NCBI GenBank assembly: GCA_014904845.1
Contig: MU119455.1
Location: 16,361 to 80,360, forward strand
Reading direction: 5' to 3'
Length of the DNA: 64,000 nt
DNA from: Acephala macrosclerotiorum
Lineage: Eukaryota > Ascomycota > Leotiomycetes > Helotiales > Mollisiaceae
This document shows positions 55,040 through 64,000 of the stretch, one piece after another; position 1 is the stretch's first letter, and the number at the start of each line of letters is the position of its first letter. A program made the translations under genes and the position numbers. Below the pieces are notes generated by a model. It saw only the letters and a program-made list of their open reading frames with translations, did not search any database and was not told the DNA's origin.

Positions 55040-55966
55040 TTGAGCTGGAAAACATTCGAGATGGTCACCTCATCACAGAATACGCAGAGAAGCCATCTCT
55101 CTCCGTTGAACACGAGCTGGCATAACCGATCCATGTCAAGCATGTCTGCCACTTCAGACACAGCAACTTTCCACTCGGCACACGCCCACCTCTCAAATTC
55201 AAACATGGAACTACGTCCTCTCTCCTCAACCCAACCATCACTTCTCCAACTACGCCCAGCATCGCCAGTCGGACCTCTCGCATCCCCAAAATTCGAATCA
55301 ATCAAAATGGACCGCCAAGACTCGGGCTACTCAGACTCTCCCCAATCCCCATCCTCCAGTCGAAGAACATCAGTAGCGTCCTCTACCCGGCGCCCCAGCT
55401 CCCCCTCCAAAGGGAAGAGGAAAACAACAAGCGGATCAGCACACTCGACATCCCGTCCCTCCACAAAACGAAACTCTAGATCCTCGGCCCAAATTCGAAC
55501 TTCAACTTCAGGAACGAGACCAAATATCCAAACCCGACACACAACACCCTTCGTCCACTCTCACCACCAGCAGCAGTATCAATTCTTCCACTTTCCCACA
55601 CTCTCCGACCCAGAACCGCAACCTGACACCATCTCCCCACCACCTCCTCCAGCAACAGTACAATATTGGACCTCGGACTCCACTCGAAGGCTTGAATATG
55701 CAGCGATAGATGCAGCGAGCAAGGGAGTGAGGGGGTTCTTCATCAAGTTAGTGCCGGATTGTATACTGCCGGCTGGGAGTAGGAGGACGAGGTTTCATTG
55801 CGATGATGCGGATAGTGATGCGGGGAGTGTGAGGAGGTATAGGTTGGCGCTGCCGGCGGAAGAGAAGGGTGGGTGTTCGAGTAGTGCGAGAGATTATGAG
55901 AGTGAGGGTGGGAGAAGGAAGGAGGGGCTGTTGCGGAGGTGGACGATGTTTGGGAGGAGTAGGTGA
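55040..55966 (+). CDS. conserved fungal Ser/Pro-rich protein, unknown function
   Basis: Single exon, 308 residues; the start could also be at 55205 (MELRPLSS) or 55307 (MDRQDSGYSD). The N-terminal two-thirds is disordered: Ser/Thr/Pro/Arg-rich with SPQSPSSSRRTS-type potential phosphorylation sites, a His/Gln run and a PPPPP run. The C-terminal 100 residues are ordered-looking and have the flavour of conserved ascomycete proteins: YWTSDSTRRLEYAAIDAASK, GVRGFFIKLVPDCIL, RTRFHCDD and YRLALP. No transmembrane helix or enzyme motif. The minus strand is also open over part of this interval, but its product is low-complexity and unconvincing. Confidence 0.72.
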   Translation: MSWKTFEMVTSSQNTQRSHLSPLNTSWHNRSMSSMSATSDTATFHSAHAHLSNSNMELRPLSSTQPSLLQLRPASPVGPLASPKFESIKMDRQDSGYSDSPQSPSSSRRTSVASSTRRPSSPSKGKRKTTSGSAHSTSRPSTKRNSRSSAQIRTSTSGTRPNIQTRHTTPFVHSHHQQQYQFFHFPTLSDPEPQPDTISPPPPPATVQYWTSDSTRRLEYAAIDAASKGVRGFFIKLVPDCILPAGSRRTRFHCDDADSDAGSVRRYRLALPAEEKGGCSSSARDYESEGGRRKEGLLRRWTMFGRSR

Positions 55967-58914
55967 GGTGAAGCTGAGCGGGAACACTAGACCGAAGGAA
56001 AAAAAAGATTGATGGAACGGGGCTCGGAGGAAGACGATGACGACAAATATGACGGCAAGATGAAGAAGACGAAATACGAAACGACACAACAACAGAATGA
56101 GACGAGCGCATAGCATGATGCATTTGGAAGGAGCAAAGCGACAACATATGATCGAAGATGAGCGACTGCCTAAGAGAGCGAGGAGCATACACATACATAC
56201 TTGATACCCGAGACGTTACTTGGTTTGCTGGTTTGGTTGGAATCTTTCTGCGAGGCGTTCTATACCACTGATATCTACATATTTGACCTCGACGTGGAGT
56301 CGAGGATTTTCTTTTGTTCAGATGATGGCGTTCGAAGGAGATGGGAAAGATAAATCTTAATGGAACACAGAACAGTACAAGATTTAAGCATAATGATGAG
56401 GCGCGAGATAGAAAGAACAAGAGACCGGAATAGAGGAAGGGTAAGAAAGAATGATGGGAGGAAGAAAGGGAATAGATGATGAATGAAGATGAGCTCCAAA
56501 ATACCCCATGTGTTCGAATCATAATGTGTTTATGGTGAGTCTCCCTTCGGCAAGTGCCAAACTCCAAGCCCCTCCACACCGCGTCATTTCACACGAGGAA
56601 GGCGCATCCGGCCATGCTCTCGAGAAAGCTTTCTCGTCAAGTGACCCCACATCCTGGCTATAAAATCATTGACGAGGTCACAGAAAGCGAGCACGGATAG
56701 AGGAACAAGATGTCAAAATGATCACTTTTGGGGGCAAAAGAGTGCAGAAAGTCCTTGATTCTACCAGAGATCTGGAGGACACCTTTCAATCAAAGACTCC
56801 TAAAACACCAAGTGTTCCACGCCAATTCACGTGATTTAGGGCATCCCAAACCACCGTTTTGACACATGATGCTCTTGCACGCACAGTGCTCTTCGGACGG
56901 CTCGTGGTTGCAGGGCTGCCAGTTTCGGTTTCCCACGCTGCGTTTACGTACTGAAATTTGCCGTGCCCTTCTTCAAGGTCTCTTCTAGACATACCATAGT
57001 TCGAGCTGTAAGTAAAGGTGATTTGGTCCTGCAGTTGATAGCAACTTTGTTCTTGACGACAATAATGCCGCAGATCAAAAGCATGTAAGCCGTCTCCTCA
57101 GAGCTAGCGAGGAATGCGACATCCAACAACATGGGTGTAGCACGAGGCAATGATCCCTGATAGTTTTCAGTTTGGGGCAAGTCATTTGCTCCGCATTACG
57201 TATGCCTGGAATGTTGCTATTTTCGATGGTTTGGTCCTTTGTCGAAGACTACAGGGCTATATTTATAGCATACCGAAGGCGAATAGGAAGATAAGTTGCA
57301 ACGATCGTCCCGCCCCTAGCTTCACGATTTCTCCATGTTGGAGTGAATTCGCTCCGCAATTGTAGTCGATTTGATTCCGCTCTTTGCTCACTCATAGGAT
57401 GCGCAGCTCAGTGGATTAGATATCGCGTGCTACCCACTCCCTATAAAACTGTCTACGGAGATAGAAGTTTAGGGTATAAGTTTCCCAGGATAGAAAGGAG
57501 CAAGTGAAGGCTGTGCGTAGTTGTCGGAGTGAAGGACGGGATCTAGTTCTATGTCCACAGAGAGAGGTGCTGACCTTTTGTGTTTGAGTTGTGCTACCCT
57601 CAATCGTACAAGATCAAGCTTTGGTCCCAATCGGATCTAGATTTGATTTGGTAATATTCCGGCAATTGACAACGATGAAGCTTCAAGCGTGAACTCGTCC
57701 ATACTCCTGTCATTTCAGAAAGTCGTCTCCCGAAGATTGACTCGCCACGTATCCCGAGCACCTCAACTGCGAGATAAAGGCTTGCTTGTTCGGGGTTCTG
57801 TCGACCGTCCCTCCACCCTCTGGATGCCTGAGTTTTGTTGGGGGTTTGATCATGAGATCTTGCGAAAGGCGACGTGCTTTATTTATACGTCTCCAACGAC
57901 ACCGCGATTATCCGGCAAACTTTTAAGTTCTCGCGTTTTGACTTGATCGTCTTCGATCTTTGGATCTTTTCCAAGCATATCTTTGCTCCCCGATCAGATT
58001 CAAAGCTAGGTTCGCAGCTCTGCTATTTCACACGAGCTCAGGCTCGCGACTATAAATATACCAAGCAGAACGAAGCAGCGAGCCCGGAACGAGAGACATG
58101 AAAGCAGAAAATCGTGAGGATTGTCTATTGTGTAGCAATGCAGGAATAAAGCTGGGTTGTTTTGGATATGTGGAGAGCGGTGCTAAACTCTATTTCTCCT
58201 CAGGTTCTCAATGAGGCCTTCAAATCCGAGCTCGTAGTTGAGCTAGGTCCGGGCTTACCAACAACAGGATTGTTGGCAACAAGAATCTTGAAAATGGTCC
58301 AAATAAGCTGTCCACCGTCACTTCACAGAATGAGCTCGCTATGCTTGGCACTGAGCAAGGCACATCCATCGCCCTCACGCACAGGGTACATAGAAAACGT
58401 GGAAGATTTTAAGTATTTGGGACGGAAGACGAGGGTGCATTTATACTTATTGCAGCCGGAGTGAGCCAATTCTTGGTTTTACTCCGATTATTTGCTTCTC
58501 CTCATCACATCACAGCCATCGAATAACTTTTGTCGTAGGATTAGATAAATTCCATGAGAATTTTAATATGTCTAATATCTCGAGATTTTCACATCCTCCC
58601 CAAAAATCACGGCCATCTCAACCTACTTCTCAGCAACAAAAACATTAACCCCAACCGCATAATGTTCCCCCTCCCCATCATCCTGCTATCCATCCATGCC
58701 TCTCATTCCCTCCTCCAATAATCTGTTATTGAATTAGCATATTGAAACCCATTCTTGAGAAAGCCAGAGAGAGCCAGGAGCCATCTCGGCCGTTTCACCT
58801 TCTATCTCGGCTCCTAGCTCCCTCGCTCCCACATAAGAAATGCTAAATCGCCACATATCCAAGAAAATAAGACCTGGCCCAACGCCTCCTCCACCTCTCC
58901 TCATCTTCCCTCAC
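55967..58914. other. long intergenic stretch, nothing recognised
   Basis: Nearly 3 kb. It includes a purine-rich segment (about 55980-56500) that leaves the opposite strand open for 278 codons without protein character, and several short ORFs. A tRNA-like fragment (GCGCAGCTCAGTGGATTAGA, 57401-57420) lacks the rest of a tRNA. Confidence 0.45.
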
Positions 58915-59694
58915 CTACCCCTCCCCCCGCGCCCCAACCGAACTCCAACTAATCTCACACCACCTCCTCAAATCTTTCATGTCAACGCCCACATCTACCT
59001 CTCTAACCCCCACCCTCTCTGCATCAAATCCAGCCTCAGCCAATAAATCCGCCAAGAACTTCTCACCATGCCAACGATCCTTTCTAGAAGGCAACACTGT
59101 ATCTATATTCCTCGTCTTTTGATGAGTGCGCATCAAGACATCGTGATGTGGCGTCTTCTGTGACCAGAGCGTCAACACGGCTTTTCCTCCAGGTTTCAGG
59201 GTGCGGTGGATGTGTTGCGCTGCGGTCAAGGCGAGGGAGTCGGAGAGACAGAAGATCCCGAAGTTAGTGAATGAGAAATTGAATGTGTTTTGGGGGGGAA
59301 AGTTAGGGATTGCATGGGAATTTCCGAGATGTGGAGGTTGGCATAATTAGACCAGTGCTGCTTCTCCGCGATAGATTTTGTTGAGGTGACCATGAGGGTA
59401 GAGAGATCTGTTGCATGGATGGTGATTTTATCTTCTTTTTTATACTCTCTTCTGTTTGTATCTGAAACGGATTTGGACAGCAAGTCGATGATTGAGGATG
59501 TGACGACTCCATGACCGCAAGCATTATCGTGGATTACACTTCCGGAAGGGAAAGGTGCGAGCTCCTCAATTATTCTAGCGGCAACTTTGTGGGTTGTGGT
59601 TCCGGCTAGTTCTTGGAAAACACTTTGCCGTTATTGGAATGCATTGTTTAGGCTTGAACTCTTCTGATGAGTGAGCGTCTTGGGTGCGGAGCAT
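58915..59694 (-). pseudogene. SAM-dependent methyltransferase gene with several frame breaks
   Basis: Reading from an ATG at 59694: an N-terminal stretch, then QELAGTTTHKVAARIIEEL and motif I SVIHDNACGHGVVTSSI (SAM-binding loop), ATDLSTLMV (acidic motif II region), NFSFTNFGIFCLSD (motif IV region), TLKPGGKAVLTLW (post-motif) and a C-terminal helix DLLAEAGFDAERV. These are class I methyltransferase blocks in the right order. They lie in different frames: a shift at the C7 run (59291-59298 area), one near 59640 and an in-frame TAA between the N-terminal part and QELAG. Substrate unknown. The homopolymer break alone could be a sequence error, but more than one lesion argues for a pseudogene. No splice model rescues it. 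Confidence 0.7.
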
Positions 59695-61014
59695 TTTTTG
59701 TTGATGAGTTAGGTTTGTAGAGTTGGCGTTCAAGGTTATGGGTGGAACACAAGGGGCAATTCAAGCTTCCTGTCAAGTGGGATGGTGCTGACGTGGGGTA
59801 CAATTCTGCGCCGTCTGCGCATTATAGAAATGCGCAAAAGGTTCAAACTCCGGCTCCACTCTAACAAATAGCTGGGAGGGCCTCGTCTTTTCATGATAAA
59901 TTAATGTAGCTGAATATGTTCAGGAGGATATCTCGAGTGGTTGAGTGGTGAATGCTAGCAAAACCTCGGTTCTGACTCCTGAGCTAAATGGCTGTTTCAT
60001 ACATGGAAAGCGGACAATTGACTCGAGGTGGAGCTGACCTTGGAAGAATGGTGTCACAGGAGGCTTGGAATGAGAAGCTTTCTTCAACACAAGACTTGTA
60101 GCGCGCAGCACATTACAGCCGGCGAAGAGCATGCCAACAGACTGCGCTTATCGAGAGTGCTTGACCTAGGAGATACATGACTGTTCGCCGGGACATCGTA
60201 ACAAGCAGGGACAATTGAATTATGACGAGCATTTTAATCCGCTCAGAAAGCAGCCCTCTCATCAAGTGAATTTCTTCAGAAGGACATCTCGGCGAAGAAG
60301 TGGAATGGAGGTCTCAAGCTGAAGCGCGTACGGAACTTGACAATAAACCCTAGTTCTCAATATCTCTATTCTCATTTTTTCATTGTGATTTGAGATCGGG
60401 TGGACAACAGTTGCTTTTCGAGATCAAGGCATGGCCTCTAGCTTCAGGTATCTTGCATAGAAACAGAAAAGTATAATACGACTATATTTCATGACCCTTC
60501 TCTCACAGAACACGAACGTGCGAACGCAAGTGGAAGCAACGTGGTTGGAGCACGTGACTTGCTTCTGGATGAGAAGAGGTTTGCCTTAGGCTTTAGAATA
60601 GAAAGTAGAAAATTATCTACAAAGATAAACTAGAAAGAAGGATAACACCCTGCATAACTGTTATTAGAATACACAGGAGCATCCCTAGTTAACCGCTGAA
60701 GGAGCCACTCGGAACCATTCCCATGAAGTGCGTAAAAATGACGGCCATCGAAGCCAAGAAGAAACAAGAATCATCGTCAGGATAAGCTTGAAATAGTATC
60801 TTGTGGAACAGTCCAGGCGCAACCCAGCGCCAGATGATATTGGACCGATGTTTCTATAACACCCCAATCCGTCTAGGAACACCCATGCGCCAAACGCCGG
60901 ATCCAACGCCTACCCACCGCATGAACACGGGACGAACCTTCCCGCCCAAAATCCAAACATCACCAAAAATACCAAATATTAAAACCGCACAACATTCCCA
61001 TCATCATCCTATCA
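59695..61014. other. intergenic
   Basis: 1.3 kb with no supported gene; short ORFs only. Confidence 0.45.
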
Positions 61015-62199
61015 TCAACTCGCAATGCCATTTCCGATCTCACTCTGAAACGCAACCGCCGCGACCAAAGCATCAAGTGCCGAGCTCTGCGTACTCGCAT
61101 TGGCAGGCGTAACGAACGGTCCACTCCAGTCAACGCTCAGCTCGTTCGTCGCATCTCGATCCTTCGTCCAGATGCTATTCGCATTCGAAGCAATGAAGCT
61201 CAAATAAGACGCATCTGGGGATGCACTTTGCAAGATCTGCAAATTCCGCATGAATACACCCTTGAATTGGGATCCGTCAGCTCCACAATTCGGCTCGCAT
61301 GGATCATGCAAAACACCATTGGCATCTCCAAGCGCCTCGATCGCTGCAGTTGCGATGTTCTCTGCTGAAGTGATGTAATTGGCGTTTGGAGAAGCTTTGT
61401 TGAGTTCAACCAAAGCACCGAGGATCACGCCTTGGTTGTAGGACCAGACAGTTCCGTTGTTGTTTTTGCAGGTGTTGAAGTCGAGGCCGTCGTTGATGTT
61501 GTTTTTGGCGTTGATCATTCCGGAGGCTTGGAACCATTGCCATTGTTTGGTCGCAATGTCGGTATAGAATTGTTTCTGAGAACCCATCCGGTTCGCCAGG
61601 TGAGAAGCGACGGAGAGGTAGAGCTCGTTGGCGATGGCATTAACATATGTGTTCGCCTTGTTCCACCAGATGCCACCGCCGCATTTGGGCTCGGTGCCAT
61701 TCTGCATGTCGTTGAAGATATCCACAGCTGTGGTGAGGTAGTCCTGGTTTCTCGTGATGTCGTAGGCCTGGATCCAATTGAGCGCCCACCACCCCTCGTC
61801 GTCGTAATAACCATTGAGAAATCCTTTGGGATTGATGACTGCTTCAACCTGAACATCTCCTGGTACATTGGGGCCTGTGAAAGTCTGCATGTTGAAGTCC
61901 GGTGTGATGATCTTAGTCTGTTGGAGATTGGTATTCTGAGCAGCAACGAGACTGTTCGCCAATACCGAAGTCACTTCTGACTTCACGTTAGAGTCGACAG
62001 CTGCCAAGTCTCCAATTGTTGTGAGCGCATTGGCGCTATTCCACCATCCCGTCGTATTATAGATACCGGTACTGTCGTCGTACCACTGCTGCAGCGTGGT
62101 GAGAGCAGCTTCCGCATTTGACGTGTAGTCGGCTGCAGACAACTGGCTCTGCACGGCTAACGAAACAAACAACAAAGTACGAAATTTTTCAAACATCAT
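61015..62199 (-). CDS. GH76 alpha-1,6-mannanase-like secreted enzyme
   Basis: Single exon, 394 residues from ATG 62199. The frame is open further upstream, but this ATG places a signal peptide at the start (MMFEKFRTLLFVSLAVQSQL, cleavage likely after SAA). GH76 enzymes act on alpha-1,6-mannan; fungal DFG5/DCW1 members use the same fold to cross-link GPI proteins to the wall. Visible: AALTTLQQWYDDSTGIYNTT, WWNSANALTTIGDL, the catalytic Asp pair in GYYDDEGWWALNWIQAYD (133-134), CGGGIWWN, YKNA-like ANELYLSVASHL, VWSYNQGVILGALVEL and the HDPCEPNCGADGSQFKGVFM block. The C-terminus ends hydrophilic, with no GPI-attachment tail, so it should be secreted rather than anchored, unlike DFG5/DCW1. Confidence 0.92.
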   Translation of the reverse strand: MMFEKFRTLLFVSLAVQSQLSAADYTSNAEAALTTLQQWYDDSTGIYNTTGWWNSANALTTIGDLAAVDSNVKSEVTSVLANSLVAAQNTNLQQTKIITPDFNMQTFTGPNVPGDVQVEAVINPKGFLNGYYDDEGWWALNWIQAYDITRNQDYLTTAVDIFNDMQNGTEPKCGGGIWWNKANTYVNAIANELYLSVASHLANRMGSQKQFYTDIATKQWQWFQASGMINAKNNINDGLDFNTCKNNNGTVWSYNQGVILGALVELNKASPNANYITSAENIATAAIEALGDANGVLHDPCEPNCGADGSQFKGVFMRNLQILQSASPDASYLSFIASNANSIWTKDRDATNELSVDWSGPFVTPANASTQSSALDALVAAVAFQSEIGNGIAS

Positions 62200-64000
62200 T
62201 AAGAATAATGCCAAGAGAACCTGCTTGAGACTTCCATTTTCGCTCGCTGGAAGACACGACGACTTGATATAGGAAGAGACGTTGAAACAGAACCAGTGGG
62301 TCAAGTCGCACAGCCCTTCCACTAGGGATGGATACTCGAAACCAAGAATGATTGACATGTCGGCGCATGGGCATGCCGGCGAGTGATATGCTAGCCAAAA
62401 AGCAAAGTTGATCTCATTTCACGATGACTTGGTCTTGTTTGATGGAAAGCGCAGGGTAAAACGAGAAAGATCGCGACGTGGCATTGGTGCCAGGTCCGGA
62501 AGCGGAAAAGTCTCACCCGCCAATGTGCTAATGTGGCTGACTCATATTTTCGTTCCCCATGATCCCTTCCACTTCTTCTATCGCTTCCCCAGGATACTTC
62601 CTGTGACCTTACGTTACAGAATTCACGAAAGGATTTATGCTGAAAATAGCGAGGAGGTTTTCGGCACGAGCCTACCGAGGAGGTCATGGCGCCAATTGAC
62701 GTGAGTGACGTGTTCCTTGCTGATGATCTGCCCTAAACGCTGACCGTTCAATGGCTTGCGCCACGCTTGTGCCTTACGGAGATACAGCGGTCAAATATTC
62801 ATACAACAAGCAGGGTCTGAACGCTACATATAATTTTAATATGTTATAACTTTCGCTATACTTAATAAAAAAAACTTTATTGAAACAGTAAAATGATCCC
62901 TGGGAGAAGCACTATATACCTATTTAGTTTTTATGTTTCGGAAATGCGTTGTGATTGTAATGTAAAAAGGGCAAAGTTCAGAACCCTGCTAGCGTTATAT
63001 GAATAATTACTTAACCGTTGTGCCTCCGTACTATGCTCTATTCCCATACGCTAACTGCCCTATAGATATTACTCGTGACTTTATTTCGACGTTGATCTTG
63101 ACGTGTTTAACTTGCTAAGCAACATTCGATGAAGTCTTGGGACGAAAGTTTGTGATGATCTTTCGCATTGTTCTCTCACGATGGACTCCCCTCATGAGAA
63201 CCCCTCTTGCGGCAAGTATCGTCACAGCGATTGCAGGCTGATCTCGGTTTGCCGGCAGTGAAGTACCTCATCGCCAGGGATCTCAAGTAATATATTGCTC
63301 ATATGCCTCGGTTCTTCAACTTTTCATTGGCGATGTACCTGCAAGCTGTCATCTCCTCTTTTAAAGCTTCAACTTCACGATCATGCTCTGCAATTCGGAA
63401 CAATTCATCGTCTTCATCTGTTTATTGATGCCATTTCAGGCAAAGATCACTCTCCTTTCGGGTTGATCCTCAAGCGAGGTCAGTCGAACCCTGATTTAGC
63501 GGGGTAGTGATTGAAGGGCATTATTTCCCGATATATGTACCGTACATCGTTCAATCATTCTGCATTGGATCGTGGGAAATGTCTTGCATATTTGGCGCTG
63601 GTGTTGAAATTAAATTATGGGTTCTGTTGATCATTTGCAGCCCATCTCATCTTATGATCAGACTTTCGTGTTGGAGTTCGTCGGCATCGATATCACAACT
63701 CGTCAATCCTTAACTCATCTTGCTTCTCAATTGCTGCTCCCAACCTCGAGCATGAATAGTGTTCGCGTCCTTGACGAAAATATTTGGCCGGTTTTGAATG
63801 TTTGCATCATACGGAGATAGCGGCATAAAGCAATGCGACTATAGGGCATTCCAGGCACCCAGTACGCTAAAGACACGCTATCTCACCGCCAAGAAGCTTC
63901 AAGAACGCTATCCCCTCGTCTGCTGAGACATGGTCCACGCTAAGCAGGGGAGGTCCGCACAGACAGCACCGCATAAAATTATGTATCTTTACATACAAAT
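62200..64000. other. right-edge intergenic stretch
   Basis: 1.8 kb to the window end. GH76 promoter side first; then an A/T-rich patch near 62820-62890 and unremarkable sequence. No ORF with a domain, RNA gene or repeat recognised. Confidence 0.45.

Noticed and set aside
55743..56579. 278-codon minus-strand ORF
   Set aside because: Ser/His/Pro-rich product from a purine-rich tract, partly antisense to the conserved Ser-rich gene.
57391..57480. tRNA-like D-arm sequence
   Set aside because: The remainder cannot fold into a cloverleaf and lacks a GTTCRANNC T-loop.

Overview
The window is nuclear DNA of a filamentous ascomycete (Pezizomycotina). The evidence is dense genes split by 46-60 nt introns with GTAAGT/GTGAGT donors, CTAAC/CTGAC branch sites and YAG acceptors; two HET-domain genes; and a 2.2 kb TA-flanked transposon made extremely AT-rich, as repeat-induced point mutation (RIP) does. 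The gene types would fit Leotiomycetes, but that is a guess. Most exon structures below were worked out by hand from splice signals and reading-frame continuity. Each main gene model sums to a multiple of three.

1-17 kb: the 5' end of a membrane protein gene cut by the window edge, a broken UstYa-family (DUF3328) gene, a small zinc-ribbon-like ORF, an APH-like phosphotransferase, a cyanovirin-N homology (CVNH) lectin-like gene, a multi-exon Ser/Thr kinase, a CorA-like membrane protein, and two tiny three-exon genes that appear to be paralogues of each other. 18-22.7 kb: a head-to-tail array of three paralogues of unknown function, each starting with an 11-nt coding first exon. 23-36 kb: a gene-poor, repeat-rich stretch. 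It holds a beta-propeller gene relic, an array of palindromes sharing a CTGG(T/C) centre, a small Gly-rich gene with a duplicated exon segment, a ~135-bp degenerate tandem array carrying a GTTGCACATCG motif, the RIP-damaged Fot1/pogo-like transposon, and inverted-repeat hairpins built from the same GTTGCACATCG motif.

36-47 kb: HET gene, RBR-type E3 ubiquitin ligase with an N-myristoylation-like start, an unknown gene, a mitochondrial-carrier-like gene, and a second HET gene. This could be an allorecognition/cell-death neighbourhood, but only by inference. 47-64 kb: a frameshifted J-domain gene, a secreted phosphoesterase (phospholipase C-like) with one in-frame TAG, a divergently transcribed multicopper oxidase, a conserved Ser-rich protein, a broken SAM methyltransferase and a secreted GH76 mannanase-like enzyme.

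Five genes carry isolated disabling lesions (UstYa-like, beta-propeller, J-domain, phosphoesterase, methyltransferase), so decay in accessory genes is a theme. The least explained items are the three-gene array, the twin micro-genes, the CTGG(T/C) palindromes and the GTTGCACATCG repeats. No tRNA, rRNA or CRISPR was found.
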